A DNA stretch of 38,802 nt from an uncultured cyanobacterium (GCA_937936705.1 CALHCP010000134.1:1-38802); one strand, 5' to 3'; counted from the first letter of the stretch, positions 26,251 to 34,783 are shown. Notes: generated from the letters alone by a model not told the origin. Translations and numbers: made by a program.

Positions 26251-27748
26251 TGATCTGGGGTTTGAGCCGTTCGTATTCTCGGCGCAGCAGGTCTCTGCTC
26301 AGGTCGGGGGCGGGAGCGAGACGAGAAACTTGCCCCTGGTCGGCCCATTCTTGCAACAGGGGACGCTGGGCGGTGGCGATGGAAACCTCCAAACGATGGC
26401 GAAATTTATCCGGTTCTTCCAAACTGAATAACAGCAGATAGTAATGGCCGATTTCCCCCAAATAGCGGCAGATTTCCTGGCCTTCAGGGCGTTTCAAGTC
26501 CAGATAGCAGGGGAGCCAGCGGGGGTCTTGCTTGATTTGGTACAGGGCGGTAATCCACAGCACCATCGGGTGGGGAGTCGAGACGAAGAGAAATTGGTTG
26601 TAACAGCGATTCAAAACCCGTTGGTTGATTTCATCCTGGGGCAACATCGCCCACAGGCTGGGGATGCGGGAGGAACCGACGGGGATGAGCTTGGGAAAGA
26701 CGATTTTTTGGACGGGTTTATCCGCAGGCCAACTGAGTAAATCCCAGGATTCCACCGCGTGCTCCACACTGGGGCCGGTGGACACTTGCGGGTGGTAGGT
26801 GTGGTCGTCGGGGGCGCTCGGCCGGGGCAGAGGCGGCACCGGTTGGGGACGCAGGCTTTGTTCAACCCGGTCTAACCCCTGGATGACTTCGGCCATGTTG
26901 GCCGGACGGTCTTGGGGGTCTTTGGCAAGGCAATGTTGGATGAGCTTTTCGAGTTCGCTATTTTTGGGCAGTTTGGGGTTGATGGACTGCAGCGAGGGGG
27001 GAGCTTGCATGTGGTGGGCGCGATACCAAGCCCCGATGGATTCGATGGGGGCTTGGATGGGCACCTGGCCGGTGAGCATTTCAAACATCATCACACCCAG
27101 GCTATAGATGTCGGAGCGTTGGTCTAAACTGCGACCTTCGAGTTGCTCCGGCGAACAGTAGGCCAAGGTGCCGGTAAAGTGGGAAGTCTGATTGCTTTCC
27201 GGGTTTTCGTTGACAAACTTGGCAATGCCAAAATCTAAGATTTTCGCCAGCATGCCCAAACCGGGGTCCCGCACCACAAAGATATTGCTGGGTTTAATAT
27301 CCCGGTGGACGACGCTCCAAATCCGCCCGTCCACCTCAATCCCCTGGTGCGCGACCTGCAGACCGCGGGCGATCTGTTGGGCTAAGGGCAAAAACTGCTC
27401 CAGGGTTAAAGGCTGGACATCAATCATTTCCCGCAGGCTTTCCCCCTGCAAATACTCCATCACATAAAAGGGCAGTTCCGTCTCGTCCACCCCGTAATCC
27501 ATGACTCGGACAATGTGGATACTTTTATTCCCCAACAAAGCGCAGGCGCGGGCTTCGCTGGCGAACCGCTCCTTGCCTTTCTCATCCATCAGGGCTTGGG
27601 AGAGAAACTTGACCGCCACCGCCACCCCCCCCAGCAGCGTATCGGCGGCCTGATAGACCTTGCCCATGCTGCCACGCCCGACGATGGCCTGCAACTTATA
27701 ACGTTTAGCCAATAACCGCCCGATCCAGGGGTCTTGCGCCTTGGTCAT
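26216..27748 (-). CDS. Ser/Thr protein kinase with extra C-terminal domain
   Basis: This 510-residue protein has a Hanks-type kinase domain (about 17-290): glycine loop GRGSMGKVY (24-32), Lys47, HRDIKPSNIF (148-157, catalytic Asp150), DFGIAK (172-177), SPEQLEGR in the activation segment and DIYSLGVMMFEMLTG. All catalytic residues are present. Residues about 300-340 are Pro-rich; 340-510 form a second region (WDLLSWPADKPVQKIVFPKL onward) that I do not recognise. No membrane helix is seen, so it is cytosolic. ATG 27748 is preferred to TTG 27766. It is 56 bp after the FHA-cyclase stop, in a probable operon, and overlaps the EamA gene by 35 bp. FHA proteins are natural partners of such kinases. 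Confidence 0.9.
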   Translation of the reverse strand: MTKAQDPWIGRLLAKRYKLQAIVGRGSMGKVYQAADTLLGGVAVAVKFLSQALMDEKGKERFASEARACALLGNKSIHIVRVMDYGVDETELPFYVMEYLQGESLREMIDVQPLTLEQFLPLAQQIARGLQVAHQGIEVDGRIWSVVHRDIKPSNIFVVRDPGLGMLAKILDFGIAKFVNENPESNQTSHFTGTLAYCSPEQLEGRSLDQRSDIYSLGVMMFEMLTGQVPIQAPIESIGAWYRAHHMQAPPSLQSINPKLPKNSELEKLIQHCLAKDPQDRPANMAEVIQGLDRVEQSLRPQPVPPLPRPSAPDDHTYHPQVSTGPSVEHAVESWDLLSWPADKPVQKIVFPKLIPVGSSRIPSLWAMLPQDEINQRVLNRCYNQFLFVSTPHPMVLWITALYQIKQDPRWLPCYLDLKRPEGQEICRYLGEIGHYYLLLFSLEEPDKFRHRLEVSIATAQRPLLQEWADQGQVSRLAPAPDLSRDLLRREYERLKPQIISRLSQQVKIS

Positions 27749-27804
27749 GCCTGTAACCTGCTGCAACCGTGCCCCATCACGCGCTCAGTGACACTGACTC
27801 TATC

Positions 27805-28857
27805 CTACACAAAGCCACGGCCTTCGGATATGGGATTTTGGGTGGGGGGTTCAACGAAGCCGTAGGTGTGCAAAAATTGCTTTAATTCCGCATAGGTACT
27901 GCCCCAAATCGGCACCGGTTCCGGTTGATATTTCAGTTGTAGCCAGTGGCGGGTGAGCCAGCCGGCTAGATCGCCGGCCGATAAATGTTCATAGGTCGTT
28001 GCCCCCAGGAGAACGTCCAGGTTGAGGGTCTTGGTCGCCGCTTCCAGTTGAAAGGCCAAATTCACCGTATCCCCAATGGCGGTATAGTCCGGGCGCTGGC
28101 CGCTGCCCGTGTTGCCGACCATGGCATAGCCGGTATTGATGCCAGTGCCGAGCCGCAACGCAAAAGGCAAAGGGTACTGCAAATGGAGATTACTGGTGGT
28201 TTTTTCGGTGCCCAAGACCGCCTTGAGGATGCGTAACAAATCGTAAGGATGCGGCGCATTCTGGGGATGAATCCAGACCGCCATCACCGCATCGCCAATG
28301 TACTTATCCACCCGGGAGCCGTACCGTTGGAGAATATCCCCCACTTGGCGAAACCAGGTTCCCACCACCTGCGCCAGCAATTCCTCCGGCACCTGCCGAG
28401 CCAAGGGCGTAAAATCCCGCAAATCCATCACCACCACCGTAATCAAACACCGCACCTTCATTGCCGACGTGGCTTTGTCCCATTCCTCCTCCCATTCCGG
28501 CTTGAGGGGTAGGTTGAGGCGGGGGGCTTGACAGATAAACTGCATCCGGGTCTCGCCAAACATGACCTCATCCCGGTGTTGCAAACGTACCGGCACCGTC
28601 ACCCGGTGACCATTCACAAAACTGCCATTGCGACTGCCCAAATCAATCAGATAGAAGCCATCCTCCGGCAACCATTGGATGAGGGCGTGCATCCGGGAAA
28701 TCCAGGGATTATTCAGGACAATCGCCGCCCGGTCACTGCGCCCCACCGTCCAAGACGTCGCCCCCACCAAGCCAAAGGTCTCGCCGGGCTTTCCTTGCGG
28801 CGTCAAGCGTATTAATTGGGCAGAGGGGGCAGATGGCAGCACAAGACACACCGGCAA
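27805..28857 (-). CDS. Class III adenylyl cyclase with N-terminal FHA domain
   Basis: The 350-residue protein resembles Synechocystis Cya1-type FHA cyclases. FHA domain about 27-105: GR40S, Ser54-x-x-His57, N77-G78. Cyclase domain about 135-320: metal Asp145 (VVMDLRDFT) and Asp189 (KYIGDAVMAVW), Lys185, Asp257-Tyr258-Thr259 (PDYTAIGDTVN), and Asn266. The Arg expected four residues after this Asn (N-x3-R) is Gln270 here (NLAFQLE, codon CAA). That Arg stabilises the transition state in class III cyclases, so activity may be reduced or lost. Start: TTG 28857 is the first codon of the pattern; GTG 28851 is the alternative. It sits 22 bp after the MltA-like gene and 56 bp before the kinase gene. 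Confidence 0.88.
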   Translation of the reverse strand: MPVCLVLPSAPSAQLIRLTPQGKPGETFGLVGATSWTVGRSDRAAIVLNNPWISRMHALIQWLPEDGFYLIDLGSRNGSFVNGHRVTVPVRLQHRDEVMFGETRMQFICQAPRLNLPLKPEWEEEWDKATSAMKVRCLITVVVMDLRDFTPLARQVPEELLAQVVGTWFRQVGDILQRYGSRVDKYIGDAVMAVWIHPQNAPHPYDLLRILKAVLGTEKTTSNLHLQYPLPFALRLGTGINTGYAMVGNTGSGQRPDYTAIGDTVNLAFQLEAATKTLNLDVLLGATTYEHLSAGDLAGWLTRHWLQLKYQPEPVPIWGSTYAELKQFLHTYGFVEPPTQNPISEGRGFV

Positions 28858-28879
28858 TGAGGGTCACAGCAGCGGGACG

Positions 28880-29983
28880 TCAATCCTTTTTAACTAAAAC
28901 ATAAGCTTGGGTATATTCCGGTAAACGGCGGTTGTAGGCAAAAAACTCCTGACGGCCATCAAAAATGCCGGCCAAGTAATCCAATTGCGCCAGATTGGGC
29001 AAAAATGCCCCCCCCGTATCGGCGATTGCCCCCAGCATCAACTGCCCCGGCGCGCGTTCCAGCACTACTATCCGTCCCAGCCCGACATTCCAAACATCCC
29101 CGGCGAAGGTTACACCGGGGCGGATGGCAATTTTATTCCCGATTTCACTGCCATAACCGCGGATGGCATCCACCTCCCGAAAGTACCAGTACCGTTGTTG
29201 CTCCCAGGGGGGCACCCCCCGGACAAAGGCAATCCCATTATGGCGATCCACATTGAAATAACGGGTCGTCCGGTCGGGAAACTGGATGAGAATCGTCCCC
29301 TGCAATAAGGCTTCCTCCAACCCGGCGCGGGTTAAATAGGCCAAGGGGGTCACCTTGGCCGCCTCCGGGCGACCGGGCGCATACACCCCGCTCAAAACCT
29401 CTTGCTTGGTGTATTTCTGGTAAAACTTTTCGGCTGCCCACTCCTCGTTAATGCTGTACAAAGCATGGACATACTCCCCCTGGGGTTGGCGACGACCAGG
29501 ATGCCGAAACACCGCATACTTAGTCAGGCGCAACTGCGGGGAGGGGTTGCCTTGCGGATGATATGCCCGCCAGCCCAGCACCCGGAAATGCTGCCGCAGA
29601 AACTCCGAATTCTGAAGACGAATCGGTTGCGCTTCGGTCAAATCCGCCAGCAGCACATCAATCATAAAATCCAGCGTGCGGGTCACATCCGCCACCTGTA
29701 CCCCCAGCCCCCCCAAGAGACCGGGGCGTTGGATCACCACATCCCGCTCCCCCTGCTCCCGGAAGTAACGGCGGGTGTTGATTAAAACGATCAACAACTC
29801 CTGGGGGTCAAAGGTCACTTGCCCTGGCGGTAAGGTGCGTTCCTGAAAAATCGCTTGGGGATTGACCCGATACCGGCTCTGACCGAATTCATCCACCACC
29901 GCATAGTCACCGGTGGCTCTGGCGGGTTGTCCCGTCAACAGTAGCGTCGCCCCCAGCAGGGCAGACCAAAGGCAGCGGCTCAT
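28880..29983 (-). CDS. MltA/3D-domain-like secreted protein
   Basis: This 367-residue protein has a signal peptide (MSRCLWSALLGATLLLTGQP, cut near residue 23) and a C-terminal region with ADTGGAFLPN (Asp322), the Asp-Thr-Gly-Gly motif of MltA and 3D-domain lytic transglycosylases. The N-terminal half (LDFMIDVLLADLTEAQPIRL) and central ILIQFPDRTTRYFNVDRHNG fit the MltA-like fold. The likely role is to cleave peptidoglycan glycan strands in the periplasm, but I am not certain of the family. ATG 29983 is used, as the longer frame needs TTG 30019. It is the first gene of the minus-strand cluster with the cyclase and kinase. Confidence 0.55.
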   Translation of the reverse strand: MSRCLWSALLGATLLLTGQPARATGDYAVVDEFGQSRYRVNPQAIFQERTLPPGQVTFDPQELLIVLINTRRYFREQGERDVVIQRPGLLGGLGVQVADVTRTLDFMIDVLLADLTEAQPIRLQNSEFLRQHFRVLGWRAYHPQGNPSPQLRLTKYAVFRHPGRRQPQGEYVHALYSINEEWAAEKFYQKYTKQEVLSGVYAPGRPEAAKVTPLAYLTRAGLEEALLQGTILIQFPDRTTRYFNVDRHNGIAFVRGVPPWEQQRYWYFREVDAIRGYGSEIGNKIAIRPGVTFAGDVWNVGLGRIVVLERAPGQLMLGAIADTGGAFLPNLAQLDYLAGIFDGRQEFFAYNRRLPEYTQAYVLVKKD

Positions 29984-30152
29984 GGAATTGATGCAGTACA
30001 ATACCTGAGAGTGAAGCAAACTATATCAGTTATACAGTTTTATGTAATTCAGAAGAGGGGTCGTAGGTTGATGTGCCCATCGGCTCACCGAGCTACATCT
30101 AAAATTAAAATAAATATAAATAAAAAATTAACAGCACCTCTAGCGCCATCCT

Positions 30153-30251
30153 CAGCGCCATCCTACATGAGCTTAAAATAGCGGTCGCCGGGGCGCGATT
30201 CCCGATTGGGTGCTTCGCAATTTGGGTTCTCAAATCAGGTCATACTGCTAT
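30153..30251. repeat. Family B repeat, reverse orientation
   Basis: It reads CAGCGCCATCCTACATGAGC, then the reversed core TAGCGGTCGCCGGGGCGCG, and ends ATACTGCTAT. It is related to the copy at 20194-20286. A TGCTTCGCAATTTGGG stretch is inserted before the GGTTCTC motif. The flanking 30020-30140 is AT-rich with no gene. Confidence 0.5.
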
Positions 30252-30282
30252 CGCAATATCAGCAATATAATGGGATGGGTGA

Positions 30283-30363
30283 GCTAAGCTTCTGGAAAAC
30301 CCCGAACGGGGGCTGCGACTGTTGGTCTTTAGAAAATAAATAATTAATTCAGGTTCCCTATAG
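30283..30363. repeat. Degenerate family A repeat
   Basis: CTTCTGGAAAACCCCGAACG, then GGGGCTGCGACTGTTGGTCT, and TTAATTCAGGTTCCCTA at the end. The core is shortened. It lies against the promoter region of the next gene. Confidence 0.4.
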
Positions 30364-30400
30364 GCAGCGGGGCTTGGATTCTCCTTCCATCCGCCCACGG

Positions 30401-30428
30401 TGGACATTTCCGATTTCTCTTGGTATAG
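30401..30428 (+). promoter_or_regulatory. Promoter of the 30466 gene
   Basis: TGGACA (30401-30406) and TATAGT (30423-30428) are 16 bp apart, a sigma-70 type arrangement. The predicted start point is near 30435, about 30 bp before the ATG at 30466. Confidence 0.55.
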
Positions 30429-30465
30429 TGCCGTCACTGGGTTATTTTTTTTAATAAAAGTATTT

Positions 30466-30882
30466 ATGCTCTCTCCCGTATCGCCGATTCCCCGTGTAGT
30501 GGCCGAGGTCGCGCCTCTGCTGGTGCGGTATCGGTATGAACCGGATGAGACGCAGGCGGCTCAGCTGGTGGAGGCCTGGGCAAAGCAGTATCCGGAGGAG
30601 TGGATTCGCCCAGCGGTGGTGGAAACCCTTTATCAAGCCCGCTACAAAAGTATTTCCGTGGAGCAGGTGTTGAATCTCTGGCAGCGGCAGGGACGACCGC
30701 ACCCCCACTATCCTGGGGATTTTGAGCGGTTGGTGAGTCGCTCCAGTCCCGAACGGAGCGGGAGTCCTTTGCCCCGGGTGGTTTCCCGGCCGCCCCTGGG
30801 GGTATTGCCCGCCAAGGTCACCGAACCTCAGTATCAGAAATTGCGTACCCTGGCGGCAGTGCAGCCGGTGCGAGAGTCCTGA
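30466..30882 (+). CDS. Conserved hypothetical protein
   Basis: This 138-residue cytosolic protein has a helical N-terminal part (VVAEVAPLLVRYRYEPDETQ and the following helix), a segment YQARYKSISVEQVLNLWQRQ (about 57-76) that looks like a helix-turn-helix or DnaD-like region, and a basic, Pro-rich tail. I do not know its function. ATG 30466 is chosen over upstream frame extension to 30400 because the promoter lies in that extension. The stop TGA overlaps the next start as TGATG (30880-30884), so the two are translationally coupled. Confidence 0.65.
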   Translation: MLSPVSPIPRVVAEVAPLLVRYRYEPDETQAAQLVEAWAKQYPEEWIRPAVVETLYQARYKSISVEQVLNLWQRQGRPHPHYPGDFERLVSRSSPERSGSPLPRVVSRPPLGVLPAKVTEPQYQKLRTLAAVQPVRES

Positions 30883-31577
30883 TGGGGCAGCCGGGGGCGA
30901 TTTTTGTGGATGCGGTGGGCACCCTGTTCGGCGTGCGGGGTTCGGTGGGGCAAATTTACAGCGAATGGGCGGCCAAAATTGGGGTCACGGTGTCGCCAGC
31001 TGCTTTACAACAGGCGTTTATCCAGGTTTTCCAGGCGGCTCCTGCCTGTGCCTTCCCGGAGCTTGCCCCTGGTGAGATTCCGGCGGCGGAGTACCGATAC
31101 TGGTATCAGATCACGGAGCAAACCTTCGCCCAGGCGGGGGGCTTAGCTGCCCTTGGGGATTTTGCCGCCTTTTTCCCCGCGGTGTATGCCGCCTTTGCCA
31201 CCGCCGACCCTTGGGAATTATACCCGGATGCCCTGCCCGCATTGCAGGCTTGGCAGGCGCAGGGGATTCCGGTGGGGGTCATTTCTAACTTTGATGGGCG
31301 GCTCTACCGGGTTTTGGATGCTTTGGGGCTCAGCCCGTGGCTACAGAGCGTGACCATTTCCAGCCACGTGGGGGCAGCGAAACCGGACGCGCGGATTTTT
31401 CAGGCGGCGTGGCAAGCGCTGGGACAACCGGAACCGCCCCTATGGCACATTGGCGATAGCTGGACGGCGGATGTGTTGGGAGCCAGAGCGGTGGGCTGGC
31501 GGGGGATTTATCTGTGCCGGGACGGGGGTAAGCTGGAGACAGACCGGGTGCAACGGTTGACGGATGTACTCGCTTAA
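30882..31577 (+). CDS. HAD-superfamily protein, HDHD3/haloacid dehalogenase-like
   Basis: This 231-residue protein has motif I FVDAVGTLF, where the nucleophile Asp10 is kept but the second Asp (Asp+2) is Val12, a feature of dehalogenase-like and HDHD3/REG-2-like groups rather than classic phosphatases. Motif II is VISNFDGRL, the Lys lies in HVGAAKPDARIF, and motif III is HIGDSWTADVLGA. Its reaction is therefore uncertain; phosphatase activity should not be assumed. It overlaps the previous gene at TGATG and is 6 bp upstream of a small membrane protein gene. Confidence 0.82.
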   Translation: MGQPGAIFVDAVGTLFGVRGSVGQIYSEWAAKIGVTVSPAALQQAFIQVFQAAPACAFPELAPGEIPAAEYRYWYQITEQTFAQAGGLAALGDFAAFFPAVYAAFATADPWELYPDALPALQAWQAQGIPVGVISNFDGRLYRVLDALGLSPWLQSVTISSHVGAAKPDARIFQAAWQALGQPEPPLWHIGDSWTADVLGARAVGWRGIYLCRDGGKLETDRVQRLTDVLA

Positions 31578-31583
31578 GCGTCG

Positions 31584-31889
31584 GTGAGGGTATTACGGTT
31601 TTATTTGACCACCATGACGGTGGTGTGGCTGGGGGTACTGCTGGCGGTGGTGGTGCCGGCGTGGGCAAAGGGGTCGCTGCTGGCGATTGGGGAAGCGGGA
31701 ACGCCAGCGGCGCAGTTGCTGGCCGCAGCCGTACTCACCTTACCGGCGACGTTGGTAGCGGCGATGATCCTCAGTTGGTGGTGCTATGGGCGCAGGTGGG
31801 AACGCTGGGCATTCTATTGTTCCCTGTTGCCCGTGCTGAATGTCTTGGTGGCGGGACTGGCGTGGGTGTGGGCGATGCCAACCCGCTGA
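31584..31889 (+). CDS. Small membrane protein, unknown
   Basis: This 101-residue protein has three hydrophobic stretches (about 10-30, 43-66, 76-98) and a basic GRRWERWAF loop between the second and third. GTG 31584 is the first start, 6 bp after the HAD gene; ATG 31614 is the alternative. No family is recognised. The position suggests the same transcript as the HAD gene. Confidence 0.55.
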   Translation: MRVLRFYLTTMTVVWLGVLLAVVVPAWAKGSLLAIGEAGTPAAQLLAAAVLTLPATLVAAMILSWWCYGRRWERWAFYCSLLPVLNVLVAGLAWVWAMPTR

Positions 31890-31959
31890 TGGCCGGACTC
31901 AGCCAGAACCGGTGCCGGGGGCAGTGCGGATGATTTACGCCGGCAGCCACGGGGTGCCC

Positions 31960-32124
31960 CTAACGCCGCCCGTTTGCCGGGCGCGAACGCCCTTGCACTT
32001 GTTGCCGCCGTCGTTCCCGCCACTCTGCCCAGGTGAGATACCCCACCCCCAAGGTCACGCCCCCCAACAGAATCAGTGCCAGCCCAAATAACCCGAGAAA
32101 TAGCAGGTTGGGCATTGCGACCAT
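31960..32124 (-). CDS. 54-residue single-helix membrane protein
   Basis: This small open frame reads MVAMPNLLFLGLFGLALILL followed by GGVTLGVGYLTWAEWRERRR, a single hydrophobic helix (about 5-30) with a strongly basic C-terminal end. A GGAGGG sequence lies 9 bp before ATG 32124. It follows the plastocyanin gene by 18 bp on the same strand. The family is not recognised; the hydrophobic helix, basic tail and ribosome site together support a real gene. It could be a small thylakoid or plasma-membrane subunit. Confidence 0.6.
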   Translation of the reverse strand: MVAMPNLLFLGLFGLALILLGGVTLGVGYLTWAEWRERRRQQVQGRSRPANGRR

Positions 32125-32142
32125 GACGGATGACCCTCCCGA

Positions 32143-32544
32143 TTAACCTTGCACCACGATTTTACCCTGCATGCCGGCGCCCCGATGGGGGGTGCAGTAG
32201 TAAGTGTAGGTGCCGGTGGGCAAATCGCCGTTAAAAGTAATGCGGAAACTGTCCCCCACCTTGTACACCAAAGCCTGCCGCGATAGCTTGGCAGCCAGTT
32301 CCTTATCTCCATTAGGGACAGCACTGAAGATCACATTGTGGGGGGGTAATTTATTGTTCAACCACTCCACCGTATCACCTACCTGAATGGTCAATTGGGC
32401 GGGTTGAAAGGCCAACATACCATTGTCGGCTCCCATTTTAATCTGATAAGTTTGGGCAAAAGCCGCCTGACCCATGCCCAACCAAGTCAGCACCAGCGCC
32501 AGCCCCACTACCAAGCCCCGCATCAGTTCAGCCAACATCAGCAT
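32143..32544 (-). CDS. petE: Plastocyanin
   Basis: This copper protein of the thylakoid lumen carries electrons from cytochrome b6f to photosystem I. The 133-residue precursor has a signal peptide ending AFA (residue 30) and a mature 103-residue cupredoxin with copper ligands His69 (PPHNVIF), Cys117, His120 and Met125 (YYCTPHRGAGM). GGAGG sits 3 bp before ATG 32544, which supports this start over internal Met at 3 and 8. A short inverted repeat in the leader (32574-32588) could control expression. It is followed by the 54-residue membrane-protein gene and is divergent from chlB. Confidence 0.95.
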   Translation of the reverse strand: MLMLAELMRGLVVGLALVLTWLGMGQAAFAQTYQIKMGADNGMLAFQPAQLTIQVGDTVEWLNNKLPPHNVIFSAVPNGDKELAAKLSRQALVYKVGDSFRITFNGDLPTGTYTYYCTPHRGAGMQGKIVVQG

Positions 32545-32571
32545 GACCTCCCATTTGAGCGTGATTCGAGC

Positions 32572-32588
32572 AAAAACCCTCCGGGTTT
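32572..32588 (-). promoter_or_regulatory. Hairpin in the plastocyanin leader
   Basis: In the petE transcript AAACCC-GGA-GGGTTT (32588-32574) is followed by two more T, a 6-bp stem with a 3-base loop and short U-run. It could be a weak attenuator. The stem is short and the U-run is only five, so this is tentative. Confidence 0.3.
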
Positions 32589-32833
32589 AAGGTTCTCCAA
32601 GAAAGTTTATATTTACTTAATAGTTTAGCAAATGTTGGCGGGGCAAGTCCCCGCTGGTAGCCCGAAACAAAACCGGTACCCCCATGACCAGGGCAAGCCC
32701 TAGATGGGTTGGGCTTCACCGCGCCGGTCACCTGGACTAAACATTAAAAATCCTTGCATCTTGAGGGAAAGAGCCACTGCTGCACCCTAATCTGATAGAA
32801 GTCTGTTAGAAGCCATTTCCCCCCGCAACCCCC

Positions 32834-34360
32834 ATGAAACTTGCCTATTGGATGTACGCCGGCCCTGCCCACATTGGCACCTTGCGGATTGCCAGTTCCT
32901 TTCGCCGGGTACATGCGATTATGCACGCTCCCTTGGGGGATGACTATTTCAACGTCATGCGTTCGATGCTGGAGCGGGAGCGCGATTTTACCCCCGTCAC
33001 CGCCAGCATCGTGGACCGGCATGTATTGGCTCAGGGTTCGCAGGAAAAAGTGGTGAACCAGATCACCCGCAAGGATGCAGAAGAGCACCCGGATTTGATC
33101 GTCCTGACGCCCACCTGTACGTCCAGCATTTTGCAGGAGGATTTGCAGAATTTTGTCGAACGCGCCACGGAGCAAACCCGTTGTGATGTGCTGTTGGCCG
33201 ATGTCAATCACTATCGGGTCAATGAGCTGCAAGCCGCCGACCGCACTCTGGCGCAAATCATTCGCTTTTACCTACAAAAAGCGGCGAAAAACGGGCATCT
33301 CGTGACCGAAAAAACCGCGCAGCCTTCGGTGAATATTCTGGGCATCACCACCCTGGGATTTCATCATCAACACGATGTGCGGGAATTGACAAAATTGATG
33401 CATGATTTGGGTATCCAGGTGAATGTTGTCCTGCCCCAGGGAGCAATGGTGGCCGAAATTGCTCGGTTACCGCAGGCGTGGTTTAATCTCGTCCCCTACC
33501 GGGAAATCGGTCTGCTGGCAGCCCAGTATCTCCAACAGGAATTTGGCCTACCGCTGGTGCAAACTGCACCCATAGGGGTGATGGCGGTGGCGCAGTGTAT
33601 CCGAGAAATTCAACAGGTCTTAAACCGGCAGGGCTATGCCGCCGATTATGAACCCTTTATTGATGAGCAAACCCGTTTTGTTTCCCAGGCGGCCTGGTTT
33701 TCCCGTTCGATTGATTGCCAAAATTTAACCGGCAAAAAAGCGGTCGTGTTTGGGGACAATACCCATGCTGCCGCCATGACGCGAATTTTAGCGAGAGAGA
33801 TGGGGATTCATGTGGTCTGGGCGGGGACGTATTGTACCGACGATGCGGATTGGTTCCGGGCGCAGGTGTCCCCCTACTGCGACCAAGTGCTCATTACCGA
33901 TGACCATACCCGGGTTGGGGATGCCATTGCCCAGGCGGAACCGGCGGCGATTTTTGGTACCCAAATGGAACGCCATGTCGGCAAACGGTTGCACATTCCC
34001 TGTGGGGTGATTTCGGCGCCGGTGCATATTCAAAATTTCCCCTTGGGCTATCGGCCTTGGGTCGGCTATGAAGGTACCAACCAAATTGCCGATTTAGTGT
34101 ACAACTCGTTTACTTTAGGGATGGAAGACCACCTATTAGAAATTTTTGGCGGCCACGACACCAAAGAAGTGATCACCAAAACCCTTTCGGCGGACACGGA
34201 TTTAGCTTGGACAGCGTCAGCCCAACAAGAATTAAACAAAGTGCCGGGCTTTGTGCGGGGCAAAGTCAAACGCAACACGGAAAAATTCGCGCGGGAGCAG
34301 GGGTTGACCACCATCACCGTGGAAGTGATGTACGCCGCCAAAGAGGCGGTGGGGGCTTAG
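32834..34360 (+). CDS. chlB: Light-independent protochlorophyllide reductase subunit B
   Basis: ChlB with ChlN forms the catalytic part of dark-operative protochlorophyllide reductase, nitrogenase-like, in chlorophyll synthesis; ChlL is the electron donor. The 508-residue product has Asp36 (APLGDDYF), which in known structures is a cluster ligand, Cys95 (TPTCTSSI), the [20 protein letters not shown] region, and [20 protein letters not shown]. Length and key residues are normal. chlL and chlN are not in the window. It has no clear ribosome site. The stop shares 4 bp (TTAG, 34357-34360) with the convergent Fur-family gene. Confidence 0.97.
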   Translation: MKLAYWMYAGPAHIGTLRIASSFRRVHAIMHAPLGDDYFNVMRSMLERERDFTPVTASIVDRHVLAQGSQEKVVNQITRKDAEEHPDLIVLTPTCTSSILQEDLQNFVERATEQTRCDVLLADVNHYRVNELQAADRTLAQIIRFYLQKAAKNGHLVTEKTAQPSVNILGITTLGFHHQHDVRELTKLMHDLGIQVNVVLPQGAMVAEIARLPQAWFNLVPYREIGLLAAQYLQQEFGLPLVQTAPIGVMAVAQCIREIQQVLNRQGYAADYEPFIDEQTRFVSQAAWFSRSIDCQNLTGKKAVVFGDNTHAAAMTRILAREMGIHVVWAGTYCTDDADWFRAQVSPYCDQVLITDDHTRVGDAIAQAEPAAIFGTQMERHVGKRLHIPCGVISAPVHIQNFPLGYRPWVGYEGTNQIADLVYNSFTLGMEDHLLEIFGGHDTKEVITKTLSADTDLAWTASAQQELNKVPGFVRGKVKRNTEKFAREQGLTTITVEVMYAAKEAVGA

Positions 34361-34752
34361 GCGGGGTTCGCATCTTGGCAGTTTTGGCACAGACCGAAAA
34401 ACTCTAGGGTATGGTAGTACACCTGAAAATTGTGCGTCTGATGGAGGTAATCCTCTAAGTTTTGCACCGGGCAGTCCCCCAGAGGAATCGAGCAATTGCA
34501 GCGCAGGCAGGTCAGGTGGTGGCGGTCATCGGCTAAAACGCTGTACACCGCTTCCCCGGTTGGCAATAACCGGGCTTGGACGGCTCCCCTTTTTTTCAAC
34601 ACTTCTAAGGCTCGATAGACCGTGGCCAAACCAACCCCCTGGCGCAGTTGTTTCAAGCGCAGATAAATCGCTTGCGCCGAGAGGGCTTGAGTTTGCCCCT
34701 GCAGAAGTTCCAGGATGCGCTGCTGACTCGGTGTCAACTGGGCGGTCGCCAT
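34357..34752 (-). CDS. Fur-family metalloregulator, Zur-like
   Basis: This 131-residue DNA-binding repressor of the Fur superfamily has a winged-helix region with [10 protein letters not shown] (43-52), His-rich DDRHHLTC and the structural zinc site Cys82/Cys85 and Cys122/Cys125. The C-terminal [14 protein letters not shown] resembles cyanobacterial Zur (FurB) more than Fur or PerR, but this is a judgement by eye. Extra Cys87 is present. It is 31 bp after the small conserved gene on the same strand. If Zur, it would sense zinc; no Zur box was identified in the window. Confidence 0.85.
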   Translation of the reverse strand: MATAQLTPSQQRILELLQGQTQALSAQAIYLRLKQLRQGVGLATVYRALEVLKKRGAVQARLLPTGEAVYSVLADDRHHLTCLRCNCSIPLGDCPVQNLEDYLHQTHNFQVYYHTLEFFGLCQNCQDANPA

Positions 34753-34783
34753 CGCAATCGGGTCCTGAATCCTGCCAGCGATC

